Origin: a virus
Direction: 5' to 3' (one strand)
Virus record (IMG/VR): IMGVR_UViG_3300037502_002379
Location: 1-64,000 of that record
DNA length: 64,000 nt
A program made the position numbers and the translations under genes. Under the pieces are notes generated by a model. The model made no database searches and was not told where the DNA came from. It was given only the letters and a program-made list of their open reading frames with translations. Below, in pieces: positions 15,013 to 21,194 of this stretch; within the stretch, counting starts at the first letter, position 1; every line of letters starts with the position of its first letter.

Positions 15013-15189
15013 ATTGCTACGTGTCTGCTTCGATTTGAAATTTGTGGAAGTTTTTTGTTCTTTTTTCTCCCCACGCACAAGAAAAATCAAATGGTCTTGA
15101 ATAAAGTTTTTAAGGTCTTTATCTGCGTCAATAGCCATCTTCTTTAAGTCTTTGACTATTTCTTCGGGTATGTCAATTAGCTTTTTCAT
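15004..15189 (-). CDS. Small RHH/antitoxin-like protein (61 aa)
   Basis: 61 residues. LIDIPEEIVKDLKKMAIDAD, then KDLKNFIQDHLI, resembles the short strand-helix-helix of ribbon-helix-helix-type phage proteins, followed by a basic tail. It could bind DNA or act as an antitoxin or regulator. The stop codon is part of the attC-like site C2 box. Third gene of a three-gene cassette. Confidence 0.6.
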   Translation of the reverse strand: MKKLIDIPEEIVKDLKKMAIDADKDLKNFIQDHLIFLVRGEKKEQKTSTNFKSKQTRSNGA

Positions 15190-15192
15190 AGA

Positions 15193-15297
15193 TTATTCAA
15201 TACCCATACCATCGGATTTTTTGTAAATTATAATTCCAAAAATTACCCAAACTACTATTACAAATATAAGGGCTTGTCCTATTGTTATATCGCACAT
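15193..15297 (-). CDS. Small single-helix membrane protein (34 aa)
   Basis: 34 codons from ATG 15297, overlapping the 3' end of the 15285 gene by 13 bases. A hydrophobic helix of about 20 residues (QALIFVIVVWVIFGIIIYKK) ends in a positive YKK cluster. Toxin-like, holin-like or membrane-regulatory roles are all possible. The overlap with its upstream gene and three-base spacing to the RHH-like gene support it. Confidence 0.55.
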   Translation of the reverse strand: MCDITIGQALIFVIVVWVIFGIIIYKKSDGMGIE

Positions 15298-15533
15298 AAT
15301 TTCCTTTTTGCTTCAAATAAATCAAACATTTGTTCACCAGTTAGCGATAATGTAATTCTACCACCATCAGTGTAAGTGCCTGTAATTTCATCTTCTTCCA
15401 TTGCATCATAAACTTTAGAAAGTATCATTGCAATAGTTTCTAATTCATCCGCAGTTAATTTTTGACTGCGTTTTTTTGGCTGAGCGTCTAATGTGCTGTT
15501 GCCAATATTTCTTTCGTTAATTCTATATCCCAT
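15285..15533 (-). CDS. Small unknown cassette protein (82 aa)
   Basis: The start ATG 15533 is chosen because the longer frame begins upstream, inside the promoter region. 82 residues: KKRSQKLTADELETIAMIL, then DEITGTYTDGGRITLSLTGEQMFDLFEAKRK. Helical ends around a beta-hairpin. No recognised family. It is the first gene of a cassette that carries its own promoter, which is unusual for integron cassettes. Confidence 0.6.
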   Translation of the reverse strand: MGYRINERNIGNSTLDAQPKKRSQKLTADELETIAMILSKVYDAMEEDEITGTYTDGGRITLSLTGEQMFDLFEAKRKLCAI

Positions 15534-15556
15534 TTTATGTGGTTTTAAATTATATG

Positions 15557-15587
15557 CAAATATATGCCGTATATATGACATACGCAA
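15557..15587 (-). promoter_or_regulatory. Cassette-internal promoter
   Basis: On the - strand a -33 TTG (15585-15587), a 20-base spacer and a -7 TATATTTG (15557-15564). It drives the 82-residue gene and the two following small genes independently of the rest of the block. Confidence 0.6.
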
Positions 15588-15675
15588 GAAAAAAGTAAAA
15601 TATTTTTTGCCTACCCATAAAAAAAGAACAAAAACCTTGCTCCTATTGAAGTTTACTGCTAAAAATCCGCAACGA

Positions 15676-15775
15676 GAGCATAACAGCGGTTTTGCGTCAG
15701 GCGGGGTGCGGTGCTAACTTTGAACATTCGTGCTAATAAACCCGCCCGAACGCAAAGCCGCAAAACGTTATGTGC
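15676..15775 (-). repeat. attC-like site D
   Basis: The - strand boxes are GCACATAAC and GTTATGCTC. The stem GCGGCTTTGCGT-x-GGCGGG pairs with CCCGCC-x-ACGCAAAACCGC, about 18 bp. The inverse core matches its own cassette's start GTTATGTG at 16794-16803 rather than the GTTATGCTC box of the same site. Length 100 bp. Confidence 0.8.
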
Positions 15776-15794
15776 AATTTTCTTTTTCATTTTT

Positions 15795-16742
15795 TTAGCC
15801 AACGCTCAAATGATTTAATGATTTTTTGAATGGGTTATACTCATAATCTTCCCAACTGCACGAATTGAAGATTATCCTATTGTTTACATATCTTGTGTAT
15901 GCTTTTTGATACCTATCATCTTTATTGTATGGCATTACAAAAGGCTTACATCCCAATTTCCTTAAAAATTCAACTCTGTAATAATCTTCTTCGGGAGAAG
16001 TATCAAACCCAATTAAAACAAAGAATTGCATATGTTCGCAAGGTATTCCCCATTTATTACAGCGTTCAATACCTCTAATTATTACCTTTTCATCTTTGAA
16101 TTGGTCCCACGCAAATGTCAAGTATCGTTTGTTGAATTTTGAATTGTAATACTTCACTTTTGCTAATGCTTCTGCTTGTCTATCTGAAATAATGCGAATA
16201 TTCAAACCTTGAACAAAGCAAACTTTCAAATCAAGTTCTGCAATTCTATTCAAATTAGCTTCCCAATTTGTGCCACCAAAAAAATCATTATCCAAAAGCA
16301 TCAAGTTTTTACCGCCTGATGGGTTAGTGATAAGTTCGTCAATGGTATTGTAATTGTATGGTCTGCCTTCTTTTTTTGGCACACAACAAAAATCACATTT
16401 AAAACGGCATCCTTTCATTGAAAATCCATAATGAAAAGGAGTATTTGGATAAATCTCCCAATCCATTGGAGCATTTTCAATTTCAGCAGGTAGTTTGTTA
16501 TAAAAATCAATTCCAGTTCCACCAATCACCATATTTTCGGGTATTTGTGGCATTTCGCTAAAATTAAAAATCTTACTTGCATAAATCTTATCGTATTGAC
16601 TTGCAAACAATATTCCTTCATACCATTCGACTGTATCGCCAATAGATTTATGGTAAGCCGATATTTTCATAAGTGCAATATTTGGAAATTGTACTCCTTG
16701 ATAATCCGTTCCATCAACTTGATATATTGCTATTCGTGCCAT
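15795..16742 (-). CDS. Radical SAM enzyme
   Basis: 315 residues. The N-terminal part (1-70) resembles the small Rossmann-like domain preceding many radical SAM cores (ALMKISAYHKSIGDTVEW). The cluster motif CxxxCxxC is at C112, C116 and C119 (GCRFKCDFCC), followed by glycine-rich GGKNLMLLDNDFF. The target is unknown; in phages such enzymes often modify nucleotides or peptides. It occupies a whole cassette by itself (GTTATGTG/CACATAAC). A near-identical inverted stretch, TTTTCTTTTTCATTTTTT, flanks it at both ends. Confidence 0.8.
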   Translation of the reverse strand: MARIAIYQVDGTDYQGVQFPNIALMKISAYHKSIGDTVEWYEGILFASQYDKIYASKIFNFSEMPQIPENMVIGGTGIDFYNKLPAEIENAPMDWEIYPNTPFHYGFSMKGCRFKCDFCCVPKKEGRPYNYNTIDELITNPSGGKNLMLLDNDFFGGTNWEANLNRIAELDLKVCFVQGLNIRIISDRQAEALAKVKYYNSKFNKRYLTFAWDQFKDEKVIIRGIERCNKWGIPCEHMQFFVLIGFDTSPEEDYYRVEFLRKLGCKPFVMPYNKDDRYQKAYTRYVNNRIIFNSCSWEDYEYNPFKKSLNHLSVG

Positions 16743-16793
16743 AAATGATTTAATGATTTAATTGCCCACGCACAAAAAATGAAAAAGAAAACA

Positions 16794-16930
16794 GACACAT
16801 AACAGCACATTGCCAAAAGTGGCGATGCGGTGCTAAAATCAAGTGTAGTGCTTCTAATTATCATTTGTGCTATATTCAAAATTTGTACTTCTAATTCGCC
16901 ACCATCGGCAATCTGCAACCCGTTATATCC
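16794..16930 (-). repeat. attC-like site E
   Basis: The - strand boxes are GGATATAAC (its TAA is the stop of the 16923 gene) and GTTATGTGT. The stem TTGCAGATTGCC-x-GTGGCGA pairs with TCGCCAC-x-GGCAATGTGC, about 17 bp with two bulges. The loop has GTGCTAAAATCAA (16830-16842), as in site B. The matching 5' boundary (GTTATATCC) is not seen upstream, so this is the first, probably anchored, unit. Confidence 0.7.
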
Positions 16931-17129
16931 CAAACAATTTATCAATATTCTGCTCGGTGCTTTCCGTTGCAAGTCCGTAGTTAATCGCGTTGTGGATAAC
17001 AGGTCTGCTGCGAAATGTTTGCTCGGCTATCCAAACATAAGTACCGATACTCGGTCTTAGCTTTTGCCACTTAGCCACTTTTTGCGGGTCAACTTGGCGA
17101 ACCTTTTCAATGTACGTTGATTGTTTCAT
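16923..17129 (-). CDS. Small HTH-like protein (68 aa)
   Basis: 68 residues, basic. VAKWQKLRPSIGTYVWIAEQ, then FRSRPVIHNAINYG, has the spacing of a small helix-turn-helix. The stop codon is inside the outer box of site E, as in integron cassettes. One base separates it from the gene upstream, so both are co-transcribed from the 17467 promoter, and the cassettes downstream may be read from there. Confidence 0.5.
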   Translation of the reverse strand: MKQSTYIEKVRQVDPQKVAKWQKLRPSIGTYVWIAEQTFRSRPVIHNAINYGLATESTEQNIDKLFGI

Positions 17130-17130
17130 T

Positions 17131-17448
17131 TTACTGTTTGATTTTTGCTAAAATATTCATTGCCATCAATACGCATTCATCAGAAGTATTATCGCTTTCA
17201 GTTACCTCCAATAGCGAATTTACTAGCAAATCGCGCTGAGAAAGCAATTCTGACGGCATCAGTCCGCATTTTTGCGCGGTGTTGCCTGCATCTGCAATTA
17301 AGCAGGCATTTTGTTTTGCAGCTATAATGCTTACATTATTGCTTGTTTGGGTAACACAAATTGTAGGTATTTTACCAAACTCTGCATTGCATACTACAGC
17401 CAATTCATTTTCAAAAGCAATTCTCCATTTCCCTTTTGTTATTTCCAT
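17131..17448 (-). CDS. Ea22-like small phage protein (105 aa)
   Basis: 105 residues. An N-terminal beta region (GKWRIAFENELAVVC) is followed by AAKQNACLIADAGNTAQKCG, the arrangement seen in phage proteins of the type encoded at 3224-3496, then helices to the end. Role unknown. It is preceded by a well-formed promoter and heads the transcript that runs into the cassette block. Confidence 0.6.
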   Translation of the reverse strand: MEITKGKWRIAFENELAVVCNAEFGKIPTICVTQTSNNVSIIAAKQNACLIADAGNTAQKCGLMPSELLSQRDLLVNSLLEVTESDNTSDECVLMAMNILAKIKQ

Positions 17449-17466
17449 TTGTTATTATTTACGCAG

Positions 17467-17497
17467 CAAAGGTACAAACTGTTTTGACAATTACAAA
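17467..17497 (-). promoter_or_regulatory. Promoter reading toward the cassette block
   Basis: - strand: -33 TTTG, 19-base spacer, -7 TACCTTTG (17467-17474). The + strand motif TGTTTTGACAATTACAAA (17480-17497) matches the replication-operon promoter at 10888-10905 in 17 of 18 positions, implying co-regulation. Confidence 0.65.
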
Positions 17498-17510
17498 AAA
17501 TAATTGTTAA

Positions 17511-17538
17511 AAGAAAAGGCAGCCTCATGACTGCCCCA
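17511..17538 (-). terminator. Terminator upstream of the 17467 promoter
   Basis: On the - strand GGCAG, an 8-base loop and CTGCC are followed by TTTTCTTTT. It would stop any read-through from the lysis operon or the small RNA before the early promoter. Confidence 0.55.
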
Positions 17539-17583
17539 AGCGATTGCGCTCCACCTCCGCTAGTTACGGATTGGTGCAAAAAT

Positions 17584-17612
17584 AAAAAAGCCCCTGAATA
17601 ATCAGAGGCTTT
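17584..17612 (-). terminator. Terminator of the candidate small RNA
   Basis: - strand AAAGCCTCTGA, loop TTAT, TCAGGGGCTTTTTTATTTTT: an 11-bp stem with one mismatch and a strong T-run. Confidence 0.75.
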
Positions 17613-17680
17613 CGCGTTAAACGCACCGGAAAATAAACGACCTCACCTAGTACGCGATAACTAAGCGCGTGAGGTACTAT
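17585..17680 (-). ncRNA. Candidate small RNA, about 96 nt
   Basis: A complete transcription unit without a credible ORF (no ATG in it): promoter at 17686-17715 and terminator at 17584-17612. The predicted RNA folds into a first stem CCTCAC/GTGAGG with an inner GCG/CGC pairing, a small GCGTT/AACGC hairpin and the terminator hairpin. It lies between the lysis genes and an early promoter. The role is unknown; an antisense or regulatory RNA acting on phage or host mRNA is possible. Confidence 0.5.
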
Positions 17681-17685
17681 TGCTG

Positions 17686-17715
17686 CAAAGATATAAAACT
17701 TTTCTATTTCCCAAA
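17686..17715 (-). promoter_or_regulatory. Promoter of the candidate small RNA
   Basis: - strand: -33 TTTG (17712-17715, inside the end of the spanin-like gene), 18-base spacer, -7 TATCTTTG (17686-17693), one of the best matches to the consensus in the window. Confidence 0.65.
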
Positions 17716-18318
17716 CACACGCCAATAAGCCCCAACCATGTGCGCTTGCCCTCGAATGTCATAGCCATAAAAGCCATTAAAGGACTTATACGAAACAGCA
17801 ACGGAAGGAGCTGCAACAAAGTCTGTAGCGGTGTTGTTTACGCCTACAATAGCGCCTATGTACACGCTAGGCAAAGGCTTTTTGACTTTGGTTATTATCT
17901 CTCTGATTTCGGGTTTTAGGTTCGCGTGTTGCAGCTTAAAATCTAACAGCGTGCCCAATACCGTAGTCGTGTAGATTATTTTGTAATTGTTAGCCTCGCG
18001 CAAGGTGTCTGAGTAAGTACAAGTGTCAGGCAGTTGCGTAACAATTTCTTTGGCTATTATTCGTATCGTATCGCATGGTATCGTATCAATTCGGCTAATC
18101 GCTTCTACTTTTGCTTTGTTCGGTTTTTTGCTGATTACTTTCGGATGTGTTACGGCTATTTGTTTAAGTGTGGTATCTCGGTAAATAGTATCATGTACAA
18201 CACTCACTACTTCGCCACAATTGCGCTTGCCGTAATGATAGCCAGCGCAACCGCCAACACATGAGAACAGCACCACAATAGCAGCGAATACAAGCAATAA
18301 TATTTGGTTTGGTTTCAT
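17704..18318 (-). CDS. Membrane-anchored lysis-associated (Rz-like) protein
   Basis: 204 residues. An N-terminal transmembrane or signal segment (LLLVFAAIVVLFSCVGGCAG, about 7-26, with Cys residues allowing lipidation) precedes a periplasmic beta-rich region (VVHDTIYRDTTLKQIAV) and a C-terminal barrel-like part (VYIGAIVGVN; SVAVSYKSF). Proteins of this plan follow endolysin genes in Bacteroidota phages and are often treated as spanin-like. It is the last gene of the holin-amidase operon. Confidence 0.55.
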   Translation of the reverse strand: MKPNQILLLVFAAIVVLFSCVGGCAGYHYGKRNCGEVVSVVHDTIYRDTTLKQIAVTHPKVISKKPNKAKVEAISRIDTIPCDTIRIIAKEIVTQLPDTCTYSDTLREANNYKIIYTTTVLGTLLDFKLQHANLKPEIREIITKVKKPLPSVYIGAIVGVNNTATDFVAAPSVAVSYKSFNGFYGYDIRGQAHMVGAYWRVFGK

Positions 18319-18536
18319 TAGTTTTGATTGGTTTCTTCGTCTTCAAAGATAATTTCTTCGTCTATTTCGATAGCCTCAACTAGCTTCAATGACTTTTTGA
18401 ATAGTCCAGGCGCGTCAAGCTGCACAGCCTTAGTTAGCCCCTCATCGTAATTTACAGCATACACGGTAATTTGCACCTCATTAGCGCTAATCGGTTCGGT
18501 GTATGCAAATGTTATCTGCCACATCATATTTTTCAA
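18318..18536 (-). CDS. Unknown small acidic protein (72 aa)
   Basis: 72 residues, beta then acidic C-terminus (IDEEIIFEDEETNQ). It overlaps the DUF3310-like gene by 50 bases in another frame; an internal ATG at 18524 would shorten the overlap only slightly. Function unknown. Confidence 0.5.
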   Translation of the reverse strand: MKNMMWQITFAYTEPISANEVQITVYAVNYDEGLTKAVQLDAPGLFKKSLKLVEAIEIDEEIIFEDEETNQN

Positions 18537-18732
18537 TCATTTTATTTAGATACCATTGTGCTTTTTTCAAGTCCTCTAGCCCGTTTTTTTGCTCACATCT
18601 CCAAATATACTTAATTATATTAGCCGTGCATACTGCCTGCAATCCCTTCTTTTCGGCTGTAGCTGCTTCTATCGCATCAATACACTCGATTTTGCCTTGC
18701 TTGTAATGCGAAGGGTTTATTTTATCGTTCAT
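18487..18732 (-). CDS. DUF3310 family protein
   Basis: 81 residues. INPSHYKQGKIECIDAIEAA, then IIKYIWRCEQKNGLEDLKKA and QWYLNKMIEK, are the DUF3310 hallmarks. The family is common in phages and has been linked to nucleotide kinase-type proteins, but its biochemical role is not settled. Two bases separate it from the phosphoesterase gene upstream. Confidence 0.8.
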   Translation of the reverse strand: MNDKINPSHYKQGKIECIDAIEAATAEKKGLQAVCTANIIKYIWRCEQKNGLEDLKKAQWYLNKMIEKYDVADNICIHRTD

Positions 18733-18733
18733 T

Positions 18734-19732
18734 TTACAAGACTTTCCCGTTTGTTATCTGTAAATTCCTAACCTCAAAATCACCGTTGTTTTGAACTGTA
18801 ATGTGCGCAAAACCAAGATTCCATTCGTTAAGAGAAAGATACTCTGGGTTAAGCTCACATAAGCAGCCTATAACCCAAGTTCCTTGCACACTGCGGCTGA
18901 TATTAGTCTTAATCATGCTTTGCGTTTTATGTTTATCACCGCAAATAGTGCTTTCGCCTGCACGAAGCCACAATGTACGGGCTGCATTTATACCGCCTCC
19001 ACCTTTGTATTCATTGCCATGTATAGCGTGCAACTTTCCTATTTTAATTACCTGCGCGTTAGGTATCCATGTAACACCGCGCTCACGAAGTTTAAGGATA
19101 ACGGGCAATCTAAACTCACTCATATCCAAAATAACGGGCGCTTTAACCCGTAAAAAACGCTCCCATCTTTTTTCGTGGTTGCCTTCTTTGTAGAATATTT
19201 TAGCCGTTGGGAAGTGCTTTGCCAGCACATCTAAAAACTGACGACAAATTTCAAATTCATAGGCTAAGTCGCGTGCGCTAGGGTTTTGTTCGTGAAAACT
19301 AGCCTTATGAAAGTCCATAATATCACCAAGCAGTAGTATGGTGTTTATGTTGTGCTTTTTGCCATAGTCAAGCGCTAAAGTCAAAGCCTCGTTATTTTGG
19401 TAAGGCAAGTGAATATCGCTTAAAACAAGGATATTATTGTTAGCCTTTGGCATCACATAGGCAATGGGCTTTTTTTCATCTGATGGTGGCAATCCGTACG
19501 GATTATCAAAACTAAAATTTCCTTCCATTTTCATAGGCTCTTTTACTTTTTTACGCTGACCGTTACCGTGCGCCCCCGTGTGGTATCTTATTAACGTTCG
19601 CGCGTCTTCAATGTCCTTAAACAACAAAGGATTTTCTTTAAATAGCTTTTCGGCTAATGCATGCTTGCTTGCTTTCGGGAAACGAGTAATGTATTCTTTA
19701 ACCTTTTCACCTTTGATGCTTGGTTTTGACAT
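18734..19732 (-). CDS. Calcineurin-like metallophosphoesterase
   Basis: 332 residues. An N-terminal helix-turn-helix-like part (about 1-50, ITRFPKASKHALAEKLFK) leads to a metallophosphoesterase domain with LSDIHLP (DxH), LLGDIMDF (GD), EGNHEKR (GNHE), HGNEYKGGG and GDKHKTQ (variant GHxH). Metal-dependent hydrolysis of a phosphoester, nucleotide or nucleic-acid end is expected. Similar HTH-phosphoesterase proteins occur in many phages. It lies between lysis and DUF3310 genes. Confidence 0.8.
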   Translation of the reverse strand: MSKPSIKGEKVKEYITRFPKASKHALAEKLFKENPLLFKDIEDARTLIRYHTGAHGNGQRKKVKEPMKMEGNFSFDNPYGLPPSDEKKPIAYVMPKANNNILVLSDIHLPYQNNEALTLALDYGKKHNINTILLLGDIMDFHKASFHEQNPSARDLAYEFEICRQFLDVLAKHFPTAKIFYKEGNHEKRWERFLRVKAPVILDMSEFRLPVILKLRERGVTWIPNAQVIKIGKLHAIHGNEYKGGGGINAARTLWLRAGESTICGDKHKTQSMIKTNISRSVQGTWVIGCLCELNPEYLSLNEWNLGFAHITVQNNGDFEVRNLQITNGKVL

Positions 19733-19736
19733 AAGC

Positions 19737-20306
19737 CTATTGTTTGCTTGCGTACTTGTTAAGTGTGTATGCTATTGCCTTTGCAATTCTAGTCTTTTCC
19801 GATTGATATTTCTCAATTTCTTCCTTGTTTGTAATAAAGCAAACTTCAATCAACACATTTTCGCCCGTCAATCGCATCCAACCTAACTGCTTTCGTGCGC
19901 TTTCGCTTTCGCGCTTTACACCTGCCACGCGCAACTGACCGCTACGCAACGGGCTATTAAGTATTTCGGAAATGTCCTCTGCGATATCTTTAGCCATATC
20001 GCGTTCAAAGTTAGTATAGGTATCTGGAATAAAACATTCTACCCCTTTCGCTTGCGGTGTGGCTGCATTGAAATGAATATCAAGCAATATGGCACTAGGA
20101 TTAACAAGTGCCTTAAAAGTGTTTATTGTTTGTTGTAGCGCATTCTTATCGTCATCTACAATTGGAGTAATCATGTGCGCTTTCAAAGCCGCTACAATTA
20201 AATCGCGCAATTCAGCCGCTAAGTCGCCCTCTTTGTAACCGTTGGCGCTTGCACCTGCATCCGTACCTTTGCGCGTATGCCCTGCGCTTATGAATATCTT
20301 TCTCAT
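19737..20306 (-). CDS. N-acetylmuramoyl-L-alanine amidase (endolysin)
   Basis: 189 residues, an Amidase_3-type fold: ISAGHTRKGTDAGA (Zn-binding His), EGDLAAELRD (Glu), LDIHFNA (His) and LIEVCFITNKEE (catalytic Glu). It should cut the amide bond between muramic acid and L-Ala to lyse the host wall. There is no signal peptide, so it depends on the holin encoded immediately upstream, with which it overlaps by four bases. Confidence 0.85.
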   Translation of the reverse strand: MRKIFISAGHTRKGTDAGASANGYKEGDLAAELRDLIVAALKAHMITPIVDDDKNALQQTINTFKALVNPSAILLDIHFNAATPQAKGVECFIPDTYTNFERDMAKDIAEDISEILNSPLRSGQLRVAGVKRESESARKQLGWMRLTGENVLIEVCFITNKEEIEKYQSEKTRIAKAIAYTLNKYASKQ

Positions 20307-20767
20307 TCCTGCTCTGATTTTTTAATTAAGATACGCTCTAAAGGCTTTAAAATATCTACACCCGTGATAGCTGTAATATTCTCCCGTACAGATTGAATTT
20401 CGGTTACTGCAATGATAGCCACAACAGCCTTAGTCATTGGAACTACATCTCCAAAATAGCCTTCTAAAACGTGTGCAATTAATATCCCTAGAAAGTAAGC
20501 CATAACAGCGTAAAACTTTCGTATCATTTTGCTGCTCTTTATTTCTTCGCCTTTGCTTTTAGCGCCTATTATCCCCGTAACAAAATCAATGACACTAATC
20601 ATACCAACAAAGCACAATGTTGGCACTATTGGGTTAAGGAATGTGCATAGTGCCGCTAATGCCAAAAATGAATACTTTGCTAACCATTGCTCCAAACTTT
20701 CTCTCATATCAATCTTTTCATTTTTTGTATGAAAGCAGAAATATAGCCACAATAACACGTCTTGCAT
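20303..20767 (-). CDS. Holin (phage holin family 4-like)
   Basis: 154 residues from ATG 20767, or 134 from ATG 20707. Three or four hydrophobic segments are visible: FLALAALCTFLNPIVPTLCF, GMISVIDFVTGIIGA, FYAVMAYFLGILIAHVL and the AVVAIIAVTEIQS region, and a charged tail. It would form the membrane lesion that releases the amidase. A -7-like CACTTTTG sits four bases before the upstream ATG. The two possible starts recall dual-start holins, where the longer form inhibits the shorter. Confidence 0.7.
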   Translation of the reverse strand: MQDVLLWLYFCFHTKNEKIDMRESLEQWLAKYSFLALAALCTFLNPIVPTLCFVGMISVIDFVTGIIGAKSKGEEIKSSKMIRKFYAVMAYFLGILIAHVLEGYFGDVVPMTKAVVAIIAVTEIQSVRENITAITGVDILKPLERILIKKSEQE

Positions 20768-20863
20768 AAGGCAAAAGTGGTGTTTATTAAAGGCTACATT
20801 TCTACACTTTTCATCTGTTATTGAATTGCTTTTTCTTTGTTTTTAAGTTACAACTATCTGATT

Positions 20864-20956
20864 TTAACGCCCTTGTCCGTTATATTCTTTTTTAGGTGTT
20901 CGCTTCTGTTTGCGCTTCACCGCTTTGCCTTTAACCTTCGTTCTCTTCTTGTACAT
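20864..20956 (-). CDS. Very basic 30-residue peptide, overlapping gene
   Basis: 30 codons, 14 of them Lys or Arg (starts MYKKRTKVKGKAVKRKQ). The ATG at 20956 lies inside the 3' end of the 20931 gene in another frame, and the frame continues through the otherwise empty gap to TAA at 20864. A nucleic-acid-binding or ribosome-binding peptide is likely from composition alone. Confidence 0.45.
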   Translation of the reverse strand: MYKKRTKVKGKAVKRKQKRTPKKEYNGQGR

Positions 20957-21194
20957 CTTCTATTATTATTGGTTCATTAAACATTGTTTCGCTAATATTC
21001 AGCAAGATATAAATATCTTCACCCTCCGTTGGCTGCAAATCGGTTCTGTTTTTAAAGTTTTCGTCAAATGGTACAAACCATTTGTCCGCGTGTTCACCTT
21101 GCTTACATTGGATAGCGCCAACTGTTTCAGCGCTTGCGGGATAATAAAAACTTTCCCCGTTGTAGTTGTCTCTGTATTTGTTTACGTGCTTCAT
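20931..21194 (-). CDS. Unknown small protein (87 aa)
   Basis: The start ATG 21194 (MKHVNKYRDNYNG) is chosen; three codons upstream another ATG exists at 21203. Acidic C-terminus (IIIEDVQEENEG). It overlaps the end of the fibre gene by four bases and closes the virion operon. No family recognised. Confidence 0.55.
   Translation of the reverse strand: MKHVNKYRDNYNGESFYYPASAETVGAIQCKQGEHADKWFVPFDENFKNRTDLQPTEGEDIYILLNISETMFNEPIIIEDVQEENEG

Larger units (their letters stand above)
12729..16930 (-). mobile_element. Integron-like gene cassette block (CALIN-like)
   Basis: Seven gene units on the - strand, separated by six attC-like sites (13739, 14264, 14663, 14884, 15676 and 16794). Each site has an outer box ending TAAC at or near a stop codon, a 15-20 bp imperfect stem and a closing GTTA box. 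Cassette 5' boundaries match their own 3' inverse cores, for example GTTACCTGC/GCAGGTAAC around the methyltransferase and GTTATGCTC/GAGCATAAC around 15004-15533. This pairing across the cassette rather than within the site is the signature of integron exchange. There is no IntI; the nearby recombinase is Xer-like. Homologous phages with different cassettes would confirm mobility. Confidence 0.75.

Noticed and set aside
14841-15080. 79-residue frame spanning the 15004 gene and the hairpin cassette
   Set aside because: It crosses an attC-like site and overlaps a better gene; a product of chance between stops.
16730-16972. 80-residue frame across attC-like site E
   Set aside because: It covers the site stem and the ends of two genes; no start region or family similarity.
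17521-17680. A tRNA gene in the region with several stems
   Set aside because: The stems do not make a cloverleaf, no anticodon arm or TTCRA-like loop is present, and no CCA-compatible end is found.
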